Shown in pieces: positions 16,865-26,482 of a DNA stretch of 64,000 bases. The position numbers were made by a program, and so were the translations under genes. The notes beneath the pieces were generated by a model. It did no database searches. It saw only the letters and a program-made list of their open reading frames with translations, and was not told the DNA's origin. The stretch comes from Rhizobium phaseoli (GTDB taxonomy: Bacteria > Pseudomonadota > Alphaproteobacteria > Rhizobiales > Rhizobiaceae). The stretch lies in assembly GCF_010668805.1 (NCBI RefSeq), contig NZ_WUFT01000004.1:248001-312000 (forward strand), written 5' to 3'. How positions within the stretch are numbered: the first letter of the stretch is position 1; each line of letters starts with the position of its first letter.

Positions 16865-17353
16865 ATGGCGAAAGAGATTGAGCGGAAGTTTCTCGTACGC
16901 AGCGATGGATGGCGTTCAGCCGTCGAGACGAAGTCTGCCCTGAGGCAGGGTTACATCGCCTCGATGGACGACCGGTCCGTCCGCGTGCGTATCCTTGACG
17001 GCAGGAAGGCAAGGCTGACGATCAAGATCGGCCGCAGCACCATCACCCGCGACGAATTCGAATATGATATCCCGATCGCCGAGGCCAAAGAGCTGTTGCA
17101 GAACGCCATCGGCATCGTCATCGAGAAGACCCGTTACCGCGTCCCGTATGAGGGCTTCGTCTGGGAGGTTGATGTCTTTGCCGGCGAGCATCGCGGACTG
17201 GTAATTGCCGAGGTGGAGATGAGGTCGGAAACCGATAATCCAGCCCTGCCCCGTTGGCTTGGCCGTGAAGTGACCGGCGATTTCCGCTATTCCAACCAAG
17301 CCCTTGCCACAGAATACGAGCGCGACAGGCATGGGCTATCGCATTCGGCCTGA
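16865..17353 (+). CDS. CYTH-domain protein (inorganic triphosphatase type)
   Basis: A 162-residue protein. The N-terminal EIERKFLV is the ExExK signature of the CYTH tunnel fold, and further basic/acidic strand residues (RVRILDGRKARLTIK, EFEYDIP, WEVDVFAGEHRGLVIAEVEM) complete it. Single-domain bacterial members usually hydrolyse inorganic triphosphate with a metal. The start at 16865 has AAAGG nine bases upstream. It overlaps the CHAD gene by 23 bases; the two domains are often fused in other bacteria. Confidence 0.88.
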   Translation: MAKEIERKFLVRSDGWRSAVETKSALRQGYIASMDDRSVRVRILDGRKARLTIKIGRSTITRDEFEYDIPIAEAKELLQNAIGIVIEKTRYRVPYEGFVWEVDVFAGEHRGLVIAEVEMRSETDNPALPRWLGREVTGDFRYSNQALATEYERDRHGLSHSA

Positions 17354-18239
17354 CGCCGATTTCACCAAGGCGTTCCGCAGCGTCGCGACGCATCAGCTGG
17401 AACGCGCCGTCATCGTTCTCGACGAGCAGCCGGACGGCGCGCATAAGGCGATCCATTCCTTCCGCAAGAACCTGAAGCGATTGCGCTCGCTCTACCGCCT
17501 CGTGGCGCGCGAGGTGCCGGATTTCCAGGACCGCGAAAATGCCAGGCTGCGCGATGCCGCACGCTCGCTCTCAGCAATCCGCGACGCGGCTGCCCTCATC
17601 GGCACGGCGCAGTATCTGCAGCATGCAGCCCGCGGGAACGAGGAAAGCGAGGCACTCGCCCGTATCGTCACGATTCTCCAGGGCCGCCGTGACTGGATGG
17701 TGGAAGCCGAAAGCGGCCTGGAACAGCGGCTGAAGGAAACTTCCGACGTTCTGAAGGCGGCGATCACCGCCCTGGATGCGGTCTCCTTTGATGGCGGCCA
17801 CCGCAAGAATGCCCGCATGCTGGCAAAGAGCTGGCGCCGCACCGCTGGGAAGGCCAAGGCAGCACTCGCAGCTTGCCACGGCGAGGCATCGGCCGACGAT
17901 TTCCACGATCTGCGCAAACGCACCTACGACTATCAGCTTTATCACGGCCTGTTGCGCGACGTCTGGCCCGGCGCGATGAAGGCCAAGCGCGATGCGGCCA
18001 AGGAACTCGCCGAGGATCTCGGCCACATTCACGATCTTGCCGTGCTCTGCGAACTGGTCGAGGCCGAGCCGCAGCTCTTCCCCCGCAATGACGACCTCGC
18101 CCATCTGCTCGACGCCATCATCTTCCGCCAGCAGGAAGACCGGCGGCAAGCGCTTCTTAAAGCCAAAACCGTCTTCGCCGATGATCCCGACGAGGAAGCA
18201 CAACGCATCGAGCTTCTCTGGCTGACGGCCGGGAGGTGA
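17331..18239 (+). CDS. CHAD-domain protein
   Basis: A 302-residue alpha-helical protein with conserved histidines spread across the CHAD domain: [21 protein letters not shown] near residue 40 and [23 protein letters not shown] near 195, then [13 protein letters not shown] domains bind polyphosphate and often accompany CYTH triphosphatases. The start at 17331 (MGYRIRPD) lies inside the CYTH gene, with no strong Shine-Dalgarno, so translation is probably coupled. A role in polyphosphate handling is inferred from the pairing. Confidence 0.87.
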   Translation: MGYRIRPDADFTKAFRSVATHQLERAVIVLDEQPDGAHKAIHSFRKNLKRLRSLYRLVAREVPDFQDRENARLRDAARSLSAIRDAAALIGTAQYLQHAARGNEESEALARIVTILQGRRDWMVEAESGLEQRLKETSDVLKAAITALDAVSFDGGHRKNARMLAKSWRRTAGKAKAALAACHGEASADDFHDLRKRTYDYQLYHGLLRDVWPGAMKAKRDAAKELAEDLGHIHDLAVLCELVEAEPQLFPRNDDLAHLLDAIIFRQQEDRRQALLKAKTVFADDPDEEAQRIELLWLTAGR

Positions 18240-18295
18240 GAGGCGCACCAGCGAAGGCAATTGCGCGACCCGCCGATTTTCTGTATTTCCGCCCC

Positions 18296-19225
18296 ATGAC
18301 CGACAGCCTCACACACACCAGCCCGTTCCTCGTGGCCGCACTCTACCATTTCGTTTCCGTGCCGCGCTTTGAGAGCCTGCAGAGCCCGTTGCAGACGCTT
18401 TGCGAGGAGAACGGCGTCAAGGGGACACTGCTTGTGGCGCATGAGGGTATCAACGGCACGATCGCCGGCCCGGATGCCGGCATTTACGCCGTGCTTTCCT
18501 TCCTGCGCGCCCAGCCGGAATTTTCAAGCCTGGAGCATAAGGAAAGCCGCGCCTCGAAAATGCCTTTCCTGCGCATGAAGGTGAAGCTGAAAAAGGAAAT
18601 CGTCACCATGGGCGTCGAGGACATCGACCCCAACAAGGTGGTCGGCACCTATGTCGCGGCGAAGGACTGGAACGCGCTGATTTCCGATCCCGATACGATC
18701 GTCATCGACACCCGCAACGACTACGAAACGGCAATCGGTACCTTCCGCGGCGCGCTCGACCCGAAAACCAAGACCTTCCGCGAATTTCCCGATTGGGTGC
18801 GCGACAATCCCGGCCTGCACAATAAGCCGAAGGTCGCCATGTACTGCACCGGCGGCATACGCTGCGAGAAGGCGACGGCCTTCATGAAGGCTGAGGGCTT
18901 CGACGAGGTCTATCACCTGAAGGGCGGAATTCTGAAATATCTCGAGGAGGTGCCACAGGAGGAAAGCCTCTGGGATGGCGCCTGCTTCGTCTTCGACGAA
19001 CGCGTGTCCGTCGAGCATGGGTTGAAGCAAGGCGAACACCGGCTATGCCACGCCTGCCGCAACCCGATCACTTCAGAGGAGGTCACCTCGCCGCACTACG
19101 AGGAAGGCGTTTCCTGCAGCCACTGCTATCACACGCGGACGGAAGAAGACCGGCTGCGTTATCGTCAGCGGCAGCACCAGATCGCCCTCGCACGAAAGCG
19201 CGGCCAGCGGCATATCGGCAGCTGA
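18296..19225 (+). CDS. trhO: tRNA uridine-34 5-hydroxylase, rhodanese family (UPF0176/YceA)
   Basis: A 309-residue protein of the TrhO/YceA family. An N-terminal acylphosphatase-like domain ([13 protein letters not shown]) precedes a rhodanese domain (VIDTRNDYE) with the reactive cysteine in [14 protein letters not shown]-terminal cysteine-rich part ([14 protein letters not shown]) may bind zinc. E. coli TrhO makes 5-hydroxyuridine at the wobble position of tRNA using prephenate. I chose the ATG at 18296 by family length; there is no clear Shine-Dalgarno. Confidence 0.9.
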   Translation: MTDSLTHTSPFLVAALYHFVSVPRFESLQSPLQTLCEENGVKGTLLVAHEGINGTIAGPDAGIYAVLSFLRAQPEFSSLEHKESRASKMPFLRMKVKLKKEIVTMGVEDIDPNKVVGTYVAAKDWNALISDPDTIVIDTRNDYETAIGTFRGALDPKTKTFREFPDWVRDNPGLHNKPKVAMYCTGGIRCEKATAFMKAEGFDEVYHLKGGILKYLEEVPQEESLWDGACFVFDERVSVEHGLKQGEHRLCHACRNPITSEEVTSPHYEEGVSCSHCYHTRTEEDRLRYRQRQHQIALARKRGQRHIGS

Positions 19226-19273
19226 GCCGATATTCAGGGGATCAGCCTTGCTGTCTGAGGCAGGCGTTGCCGG

Positions 19274-21487
19274 TCAGGCTGCGCCGATGCGGCGCCGGGC
19301 CGCCGGTTCCGCTGCGCGTCGCTCGTTCAGCATCTCAGTGATAAGCTCGGCCGTCACCGGCTTTCCGAACAGATAGCCCTGCAGGCAATCGCAGCCGAAG
19401 AGGCGCATGGCTATTGCCTGCTCCTCGGTCTCGATGCCTTCGGCCGTCACCGGAATGTCGAGCGAGCGGGCAAGCGCCACCGTCGCCTGCAGCATCTCGC
19501 GCTGACGTTTGTCCTCGTTGACACCCATCACCAGCGAGCGGTCGATCTTGATCCGGTCGAAACCGAACTGCCTGAGATAACCGATCGAGGAGAAGCCGGA
19601 GCCGAAATCGTCGAGCGCCACTTTGACACCCAGCGCCTTCAGCCGGTCGATCGACTGGCGGGTGCGCTGCGGATTCTGGATCATGTAGCCTTCGGTGATC
19701 TCGAGCGTGATACGGCCGGCCTCGATTTCGGTTTGCTTCAGCACGTAGCGCACATAGTCGGCAAAGGCGGGATTGCGGAACTGGCCGGGCGAGACGTTGA
19801 CCGAGACGTTGAGTTCCGGCCATTGCTTGGCTGTCTCGCAGGCCTTGCGCAGCACGAACAGACCGAGCGATTCGATGAGACCGCTGGTCTCGGCGATCGG
19901 GATGAAGACCTCGGGCGAGATAGGGCCATGGCCCGGACGGTTCCAGCGCACCAGTGCCTCGACACCGGTCGGCGCATGGGAGGCCGCATCGATCAGCGGC
20001 TGGTAGGCGAGCGTCAGGTCGCCGCTCTCAATGGCGATCCGGAGATCGAGCTCCAGCGCATTGCGCTGCTCTCGATCCGCATCCATCGACGGATCGTAGA
20101 GCATCATCCGCGCACGGCCGGCTTCCTTCGCCTTGTACATGGCAAGGTCGGAGCGGCGCACCAGTTCTTCACGCTCGATCATGCCGCAAGGCGACATGGC
20201 GATGCCGATGCTTGCTCCGACGACAACGACGCGGCGGCCAATCTCCAGCGGCTCGACAAGAAAATCGAGGATCTGCTCGGCTAGCTGCAGTGCGGCGGCA
20301 TTCTCGCCGTCGGAGAGAAAGGCGATCGCGAATTCATCGCCGCCGATGCGGGCGAGAACCGCGCCTTGCGGGATGAGCACGTCGAGACCGGCAGCGACCG
20401 CGCGGATCAACTGGTCGCCGGTGCCGTGGCCATAACTGTCATTGACCTCCTTGAAGCCGTCGAGGTCGAGATAAAGGAGCAGCACGTTGCGCTTGGACTG
20501 GCGAGCCTCGACGACGAAGCGGTCGACGGCAAGCCCGAGACCATCGCGATTGGAAAGACCGCTCAGCCGGTCACGTAGCGCCTCCTCGCGGGCGCTGTTT
20601 TCCTCGGCCTTCAGCCGGCGGCCGGCAAGCCAGCCGATGACCAGCAGCACCACGAAGAACAGCCCGACCAGGCCGAGCGCCTGGATAACCATCGGCCGCA
20701 CCTGTGCGTAGCCGACATCACCCGGTGAACGCGAGGTCCAGACGAGCTTTTTGAGTATTCCCCCGGACGGATCGACGATCGGCACGAAATAATCGGCCTC
20801 GAAGCTCGCCGGCGCCAGCCTCAGCCCGCCGATGACATAGGTCTGGCCGAGCGCGGCCACCCGGTCATTGTCGAGATGGCGGGCAAAAACGAGATAGCGG
20901 TGTTGGCCGGCAGGCACATCAAGCGCGCCGGATTTTTTCCGCACCAGGGCGACACCGACAGCGGCAACACCGCGTTTGGTAGTGACGAACCCGACCGCTT
21001 GGGGAGTACCGGCTAGGCCGGCCGCCTTCGCCGTCTCGAACAGGGTCCAGAGCGACGGCGCGAAGTAATCCGCGAGCGGCTCCTCCATCGGCTTGCCGTC
21101 GCGATAGGCCATGATCGGCGTCTTCCCGTCATCGATGATGATCGCCATGTCGAAAAGCGCGCTGTTGACCGACATCTCGCCGTAATTGCTCGCCGTCCAG
21201 GCCATGCCGTCTGGCGAATAGACATTGACGGCGGCATCGTCCCAGGCGGCGTAATCGTCGAGCGTCGCGCCGAGCTGGTCCTCGAAAGTCTTCAACGCCC
21301 CGATCGTCGTTTCGCGCGAGCGCTCATCATCGAGGAGATTGGAATTCTCGGCCACGCGTTCGAGCGCCGTCAGCACCATCACGGTGACGATTGCGACGAT
21401 GACGGCAAAGGAGAAAAGTACGCCCGTGACGGTAATGTGACGGCCTATTCCCAATCCCTTGCTCTGCGGCTTTCCGGCTGTCTGCAT
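19274..21487 (-). CDS. CHASE4-GGDEF-EAL cyclic di-GMP turnover protein
   Basis: A 737-residue inner-membrane signalling protein. A first membrane segment near residues 20-42 and a second near 270-290 flank a periplasmic CHASE4-like sensor (contains DDYAAWDDA). The GGDEF domain has an intact RIGGDEF signature but no RxxD inhibitory site. The EAL domain keeps its metal and catalytic residues: GVEALVRW, NVSPGQF, EITEGY, DDFGSGFSS, KIDRS and LQGYLFG. Both synthesis and breakdown of cyclic di-GMP look possible. AGGGAG lies six bases before the start. Confidence 0.92.
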   Translation of the reverse strand: MQTAGKPQSKGLGIGRHITVTGVLFSFAVIVAIVTVMVLTALERVAENSNLLDDERSRETTIGALKTFEDQLGATLDDYAAWDDAAVNVYSPDGMAWTASNYGEMSVNSALFDMAIIIDDGKTPIMAYRDGKPMEEPLADYFAPSLWTLFETAKAAGLAGTPQAVGFVTTKRGVAAVGVALVRKKSGALDVPAGQHRYLVFARHLDNDRVAALGQTYVIGGLRLAPASFEADYFVPIVDPSGGILKKLVWTSRSPGDVGYAQVRPMVIQALGLVGLFFVVLLVIGWLAGRRLKAEENSAREEALRDRLSGLSNRDGLGLAVDRFVVEARQSKRNVLLLYLDLDGFKEVNDSYGHGTGDQLIRAVAAGLDVLIPQGAVLARIGGDEFAIAFLSDGENAAALQLAEQILDFLVEPLEIGRRVVVVGASIGIAMSPCGMIEREELVRRSDLAMYKAKEAGRARMMLYDPSMDADREQRNALELDLRIAIESGDLTLAYQPLIDAASHAPTGVEALVRWNRPGHGPISPEVFIPIAETSGLIESLGLFVLRKACETAKQWPELNVSVNVSPGQFRNPAFADYVRYVLKQTEIEAGRITLEITEGYMIQNPQRTRQSIDRLKALGVKVALDDFGSGFSSIGYLRQFGFDRIKIDRSLVMGVNEDKRQREMLQATVALARSLDIPVTAEGIETEEQAIAMRLFGCDCLQGYLFGKPVTAELITEMLNERRAAEPAARRRIGAA

Positions 21488-21624
21488 TACGGCTCCCTGA
21501 CCGTCCGACTTTGCCAGTCAAGGGTTCAAAAACGTTTAAGCAACCGCCTGTTGAATCTTTGCGAGACCTTATTCTTTGCCTGCCGATGACGGAAAATTCA
21601 GGAAAGCAATGTCAACCGCCCCAT

Positions 21625-22998
21625 CTAACCCGCCTTGTGATTGCCCTTCGGGAATTGTGCTGCGAGGTCGCGATACCACTTGCCGCTTTTCTTCACCGTG
21701 CGCAGCTGGGTCTGATAATCGACATGCACGAGACCGAAGCGCATGCGGTAGCCCTCCGCCCATTCGAAATTGTCCATCAGGCTCCAGGCGAAATAGCCGC
21801 GCATGGGATAGCCGTCTTTGATGAGACCGGCCACGACATCGAGATGGTCGCCGAGATAGTCCAGGCGCATCTTATCGTCGACCACGCCGCCAACGACATC
21901 GGTGTTGTCGCAGGCGCCGTTCTCGGTGATGTAGCATTCCGGCAGTTCATAGCGGCGGTAAAGGCCCTCGACCAGGAGCTTCAATCCCGGCGCATAGACT
22001 TCCCAGCCGATATCGGTTTTGACGTCGCTTGTCGGCGGCGCTTTCACCGTCCACGGGAAATCGCCCTTGCGTTCGGCATCGTCGGTGACCCGCTCCGGCG
22101 TGTAGTAATTCAGACCCCACCAGTCGAGTTTCTGGCTGATGAGCTTCATGTCGCCATCCTCGATGGCGGGCATGCGGTCGCCAAGCGCCTCGACGAATTC
22201 TTTCGGATATTCGCCCTTGAAGACGGGATCGAAGAAGGCGCCGTTGTGGAACTGGTGCGCACGCTCAGTGGCTGCAAGATCGGTCGGGCTGTCGGAACCG
22301 GGGATGATCGAAGCGGCGTTGAGCACAAGCCCGACGGGAACATCGGGGGCTTCCGAGCGGATCGCCTCGACGCCGAGGCCATGGGCGAGGTTCATATAAT
22401 GCATGGCGTGAAGGGCGGCCTGCATATTGCGTTCGCCCGGAGCGTGGATGCCGTAGAGATGGCTCAGCCAGACGATGCACCAGGGCTCATTGAAGGTCGC
22501 GACCTTATCGAGGCGATCGCCAAGGCGGTTCATCACTGTCTTGGCATAGCGCTGAAACGCATAGGCGGTTGAGCGCGCCGTCCAGCCGCCGTCGCCGGCA
22601 AGCAGCAGAGGCAGATCCCAATGGTAGAGCGTCGCGTAGGTCTTGATCCCCCGCGCCTTGCAGCCGTCGACCAGCCGATCGTAGAAATCGAGACCGGCCT
22701 CATTCACCGGACCCGTGCCGTCGGGGATAATGCGCGGCCAGGCGATCGAGAAGCGATAGGCTTCAACGCCCATCTCCTTGATGAGATCGAGGTCCTGCTC
22801 CAGCCGGTTATAGTGGTCGCAGGCGACGTCGCCATTGTCGCGATGATAGACGCGGCCGGGCATATTGCAGAAGGCATCCCAGATCGACGGCTTGCGGCCA
22901 TCCGCCTTGCTGGCGCCCTCAATTTGGAAGGCGGCGGTGGCAACGCCGAAGGTGAAGTCGCCGGGGAAGCGCTGTGCGAGTTTTTTCGGATCGATCAC
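21625..22998 (-). CDS. Family 1 beta-glucosidase
   Basis: A 457-residue glycoside hydrolase family 1 enzyme. The acid/base glutamate is in ATFNEPWC and the nucleophile in YITENGACD. The N-terminal FTFGVATAAFQIEGA and the C-terminal GYFAWSLMDNFEWAEGYRMRFG-type region are standard for the family. It removes beta-linked glucose or galactose from small glycosides; no signal peptide is seen, so it acts in the cytoplasm. The start is a GTG at 22998. The closest well-known relative in this group is the Agrobacterium beta-glucosidase. Confidence 0.93.
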   Translation of the reverse strand: MIDPKKLAQRFPGDFTFGVATAAFQIEGASKADGRKPSIWDAFCNMPGRVYHRDNGDVACDHYNRLEQDLDLIKEMGVEAYRFSIAWPRIIPDGTGPVNEAGLDFYDRLVDGCKARGIKTYATLYHWDLPLLLAGDGGWTARSTAYAFQRYAKTVMNRLGDRLDKVATFNEPWCIVWLSHLYGIHAPGERNMQAALHAMHYMNLAHGLGVEAIRSEAPDVPVGLVLNAASIIPGSDSPTDLAATERAHQFHNGAFFDPVFKGEYPKEFVEALGDRMPAIEDGDMKLISQKLDWWGLNYYTPERVTDDAERKGDFPWTVKAPPTSDVKTDIGWEVYAPGLKLLVEGLYRRYELPECYITENGACDNTDVVGGVVDDKMRLDYLGDHLDVVAGLIKDGYPMRGYFAWSLMDNFEWAEGYRMRFGLVHVDYQTQLRTVKKSGKWYRDLAAQFPKGNHKAG

Positions 22999-23212
22999 CT
23001 TAAAATCCTATCTCTAGCTTGGCCGTTTGCGCGGGATTTAGCCAAGCGTGAAGGCAAAGTACAGGCTGGCGGCGAGAAAAACTGCAACGTTGCAGGAAGT
23101 CCCCCTCTTCCCATCTGCCCGCACTCATAACGGCAATGTCAGCAGGCGTGACTTGCTGTTGAGGCCACGATCCTTACACGGGAAATGGCATCACAAATGT
23201 GAAAGGAATCCC

Positions 23213-23617
23213 ATGCTGTCTTCCGTCCATCTGCTGCAGCCTCATCTGCTGAGCCTGCTGCGCATCGTCTCGTCACTTGTCCTTTTCAGCTACGGAACGC
23301 AGAAGATTTTGCATTTTCCGGTTGCGGCAAGCGTACCGTCTGCCGGCTCGCTCTCCTGGATTGCCGGGCTTATCGAACTCACCCTCGGCTTCCTGGTCCT
23401 GGTGGGATTCCAGACCCGTATCGCAGCCTTCGTGCTCTCCGGCCTGATGGCCTTCGCTTATTTCATCGGGCATGCGCCGAAGGGCATCTATCCCGCCCAG
23501 AACGGCGGCGTCGCGGCAATCCTGTTCTGCTTCGTGTTTCTGTATCTGGTGGCGGCAGGCGCGGGACCGTTGAGCGTGGACAACCTGCTGAAGCGTGGCC
23601 GCACTGCTGCTGCCTGA
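23213..23617 (+). CDS. DoxX-family membrane protein
   Basis: A 134-residue protein with four hydrophobic helices. The signature regions LLRIVSSLVLFSYGTQKI and IAGLIELTLGFLVLVGFQTR match the DoxX family, whose members are small redox-associated or quinone-associated membrane proteins of unclear function. AAAGGA lies seven bases before the ATG. It is monocistronic and followed by a strong terminator. A second DoxX-family gene occurs at 56468. Confidence 0.85.
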   Translation: MLSSVHLLQPHLLSLLRIVSSLVLFSYGTQKILHFPVAASVPSAGSLSWIAGLIELTLGFLVLVGFQTRIAAFVLSGLMAFAYFIGHAPKGIYPAQNGGVAAILFCFVFLYLVAAGAGPLSVDNLLKRGRTAAA

Positions 23618-23630
23618 TCACCATAAACAA

Positions 23631-23668
23631 AACGCCGAGGCGACTTTGAGCCCGCCTCGGCGTTTTTC
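23631..23668. terminator. Strong bidirectional intrinsic terminator
   Basis: AACGCCGAGGCG (23631-23642) pairs perfectly with CGCCTCGGCGTT (23653-23664), followed by T residues on the plus strand and, on the minus strand, by TTGTTT. It sits between the convergent DoxX and Gfo/Idh genes. Confidence 0.85.
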
Positions 23669-23692
23669 ATTGGGCGACGCGGATCTGTAAAC

Positions 23693-24880
23693 TCAGACCT
23701 TGACCCATGCGCCGTTTTTCTTGGAAGAGGCGACGCAAGCCTCGACAAAGGCCACACCCTTCACGCCGTCATCGACGGTGGGGTAGACCACTGCCTTGTC
23801 GACGGCTTTGCCCTTCTTGCGGGCATTGATCGTATGCGCGGCTTCGGTATAGATCGTCGCGAAGGCTTCGAGATAACCCTCGGGATGCCCAGACGGCACG
23901 CGCGAAACGCGGCCGGCAGCCGCGCCTGAACCGGCGCCGCCCCGGGTGATCAGCCGCTTCGGTTCGCCGAACGGTGTGTACCAGAGGTAGTTCGGGTCCT
24001 TCTGAGTCCATTCCAGCCCGCCCTTGGAACCGTAGACGCGGACCATCAGGCCGTTCTCATGGCCGGGCGCCACCTGGCTGCACCAGAGCATGCCCTTGGC
24101 CGGCTTCTCCGAGCCCTTGGCCTTGAAGCGCAGCATGACATGGGCGTTGTCATCCAGCCGGCGGCCGGGAACGAAACTGTCGAGATCGGCGGCGAGACTG
24201 TCGAGCTCCAGGCCTGATATGAAGGCGGCGAGATTATAGGCATGCGTGCCGATATCCCCCGTCGAGCCACCGACGCCGGATTGCGCCGGATCGGTGCGCC
24301 AGGCGGCCTGCTTCTGGCCGGTCTGCTCGACCGCCTCCGTCAGCCAGTCCTGCGGATATTCGGCCTGGACGACTCTTATATCGCCGAGTTCGCCGTTCGC
24401 GATCATCTCGCGCGCCTGGCGGACCATTGGATAACCGGTGTAATTATGCGTCAGCACGAAGAGCGCGCCGCTCTCGTCGGCAATCTTCTTCAGCTTCTTC
24501 GCATCGGCAAGGTTCGATGTCAGCGGCTTGTCGCAGATGACATGGATGCCACGCTTCAGGAATTCCTTGGCCGCATCATAGTGCACATGGTTCGGTGTGA
24601 CGATCGCCACCGCCTCGATGCCGTTCTTCAGTTTCGCCTCGCGGATCGCCATCTCGCGGTAGCTGGAATAGGTCCGCGACGGATCAAGGCCGAGGTCGCG
24701 GCCTGATTGAACCGCCTTTTCAGGCGTCGACGACAGCGCGCCGGCGATGAGCTCGTACTGATCGTCGATGCGTGCCGCGATCCGGTGCACCGCACCGATA
24801 AACGCGCCGGCGCCGCCGCCGACCATGCCGAGCCGGATGCGCGGCTCGCGGGTCTGTTCGGATGATGCTTCGATTGCCAT
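23693..24880 (-). CDS. Gfo/Idh/MocA-family oxidoreductase
   Basis: A 395-residue NAD(P)-dependent sugar or polyol dehydrogenase. The Rossmann motif is GMVGGGAGAFIG near residues 19-30, and the family lysine motif is visible in VICDKPLTSN, followed by DIGTHAYNLA, which supplies the catalytic histidine. AGGAGG lies five bases before the start. It follows the sugar isomerase gene on the same strand across a palindromic repeat and probably shares the pathway of the neighbouring ABC transporter. The substrate is unknown. Confidence 0.9.
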   Translation of the reverse strand: MAIEASSEQTREPRIRLGMVGGGAGAFIGAVHRIAARIDDQYELIAGALSSTPEKAVQSGRDLGLDPSRTYSSYREMAIREAKLKNGIEAVAIVTPNHVHYDAAKEFLKRGIHVICDKPLTSNLADAKKLKKIADESGALFVLTHNYTGYPMVRQAREMIANGELGDIRVVQAEYPQDWLTEAVEQTGQKQAAWRTDPAQSGVGGSTGDIGTHAYNLAAFISGLELDSLAADLDSFVPGRRLDDNAHVMLRFKAKGSEKPAKGMLWCSQVAPGHENGLMVRVYGSKGGLEWTQKDPNYLWYTPFGEPKRLITRGGAGSGAAAGRVSRVPSGHPEGYLEAFATIYTEAAHTINARKKGKAVDKAVVYPTVDDGVKGVAFVEACVASSKKNGAWVKV

Positions 24881-24915
24881 TCTGTCCTCCTGAAATTTAA
24901 ACTTGGTGCGGATGC

Positions 24916-25054
24916 GCCCCTCATCCGGCTGCCGCCACCTTCTCCTCGTTCAAACGGGGAGAAGGGATATGCCGCGCCGCCTCCGTCCCACTCCAACACT
25001 TCGTTGGGCAAGTCCCCTCTCCCCGTTCACGGGGAGAGGGTTAGGGTGAGGGGC
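24916..25054. repeat. Mosaic palindromic intergenic repeat
   Basis: The element is bounded by GCCCCTCA (24916-24923) and TGAGGGGC (25047-25054). Inside it are CTCTCCCCGT and ACGGGGAGAG arms at 25017-25038 and a second hairpin near 24949-24971 with the same CTCC/GGGGAGA theme. A related element with the same boundary theme lies at 32774-32891. It separates the isomerase and Gfo/Idh genes. Confidence 0.75.
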
Positions 25055-25078
25055 AGCCCTCGCGGCACACCCTATGTC

Positions 25079-26131
25079 TCAGAGCCCCAGCATCCGCCGG
25101 TTCGCCGCCTGGTCCGTGCCGCTGCCGGCGAAATCGTCGAAGGCTTTCTCGGTGACGCGGATAATATGGGCGGCAACGAATTCGGCCCCTTCGCGGGCGC
25201 CGTCCTCCGGATGCTTCAGCGCGCATTCCCATTCGACTACGGCCCAGCCGTCAAAATTATTCGCCGTCATCTTCGAGAACACCGCGCCGAAATCGACCTG
25301 GCCGTCGCCGAGCGAGCGGAAGCGGCCGGCCCGTTCCACCCAGCCCTGATAGCCGCCATAGACGCCCTGGCGTCCGGTCGGATTGAATTCCGCATCCTTG
25401 ACGTGGAACATCTTGATGCGGTCTTTGTAGATGTCGATGTTGTCGAGATAATCGAGGCACTGCAGAACGTAGTGCGAGGGATCGTAGAGCATGTTGGCGC
25501 GCGGATGGTTCTTCACCCGCTCCAGGAACATTTCGAACGTGATGCCGTCATGCAGATCTTCGCCGGGATGGATCTCGTAGCAGACGTCGATACCGTTCTC
25601 ATCCGCATGGTTGAGGATCGGCGTCCAGCGGCGGGCGAGTTCGTCGAAGGCGGTTTCGACCAGACCGGCAGGACGCTGCGGCCAGGGATAGATGAACGGC
25701 CAGGCGAGCGCGCCGGAGAAGGTCGCATGCGCCTTGAGGCCGAGGTTTTTCGAAGCCGTCAACGCCATCTTGACCTGCTCAACCGCCCATTCTTGGCGCG
25801 CCTTCGGATTGCCCCGCACCTCGGGTGCGGCAAACCCGTCGAAGGCTTCGTCATAGGCCGGGTGAACGGCGACGAGCTGACCCTGCAGATGGGTGGAGAG
25901 TTCGGTGATCTCGATGCCGTTTTCGCGGGCCTTGCCGGCGAATTCGTCACAATAATCCTTGGACGTGGCGGCCTTCCGCAGATCAATCAGCTGGCTTGCC
26001 CAGGTCGGCACCTGGACGCCCTTGTAACCGATATCGGCCGCCCATTTGGTGATCGCGTCCCACGAGTTGAAAGGAGCGGTATCGCCCGCGAACTGGCCAA
26101 GGAAAAGGCCGGGGCCTTTGATCGTCTTCAT
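25079..26131 (-). CDS. Sugar phosphate isomerase/epimerase (TIM-barrel, xylose isomerase-like)
   Basis: A 350-residue AP-endonuclease-2-type TIM barrel. Metal-binding residues appear as VCYEIHPGEDL, LYDPSHYVLQ, MFHVKDAEF and VVEWECA, the usual Glu/Asp/His/Glu set. The start at 26131 has GGAGGA eight bases upstream. It lies between the sugar transporter genes and the Gfo/Idh dehydrogenase on one strand, so it probably acts on the imported sugar or its oxidised form. The substrate is not known. Confidence 0.88.
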   Translation of the reverse strand: MKTIKGPGLFLGQFAGDTAPFNSWDAITKWAADIGYKGVQVPTWASQLIDLRKAATSKDYCDEFAGKARENGIEITELSTHLQGQLVAVHPAYDEAFDGFAAPEVRGNPKARQEWAVEQVKMALTASKNLGLKAHATFSGALAWPFIYPWPQRPAGLVETAFDELARRWTPILNHADENGIDVCYEIHPGEDLHDGITFEMFLERVKNHPRANMLYDPSHYVLQCLDYLDNIDIYKDRIKMFHVKDAEFNPTGRQGVYGGYQGWVERAGRFRSLGDGQVDFGAVFSKMTANNFDGWAVVEWECALKHPEDGAREGAEFVAAHIIRVTEKAFDDFAGSGTDQAANRRMLGL

Positions 26132-26157
26132 GTCAGATTCCTCCCTGAATATCGACC

Positions 26158-26169
26158 GTAAACGTTTCT
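26158..26169. promoter_or_regulatory. Possible LacI-type operator before the isomerase gene
   Basis: GTAAACGTTTCT contains the palindrome AAACGTTT, close to the LacI-family consensus core TGTAAACGTTTACA. It lies 27 bases upstream of the isomerase start. One arm is imperfect. It may let the regulator at 30303 also control this part of the cluster. Confidence 0.35.
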
Positions 26170-26218
26170 GAAGTGTTGTAGCACGCAATTTGGCGGGCGC
26201 AAGGCACCTATTTACCTT

Positions 26219-26320
26219 ACAGCGCCGCGCGTCTGAAAAGACGCGCAAAGGACGCTGTAACACTTAAAATCGCTGCATAATTTTATCCTTAAATCGATTC
26301 CGATTTAAGGAATTATGCAG
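26219..26320. repeat. Rhizobial two-hairpin mosaic repeat
   Basis: The first hairpin has outer arms ACAGCG (26219-26224) and CGCTGT (26253-26258) and inner arms GCGCGTCT/AGACGCGC (26227-26246). The second has outer arms CTGCATAATT (26273-26282) and AATTATGCAG (26311-26320) and inner arms CCTTAAATCG/CGATTTAAGG (26287-26310). This arrangement matches a very common rhizobial intergenic element. The 351 bases between 26132 and 26482 hold this repeat and a possible operator, and no gene. Confidence 0.85.
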
Positions 26321-26482
26321 TAGCCTGCGGATTTGGCGCAAGGCCGGAAGCCGATGGCGCGAGCTAATCATGGTGGGCTTTGGCGGGCAAGAGGTACGTG
26401 CAGCATTTTCGGCTGGACATTGGATCGACGCATTAAAAATGCGCCCATCCTTTCGAATGGGCGCATGTCTCCAGTCGATGGA

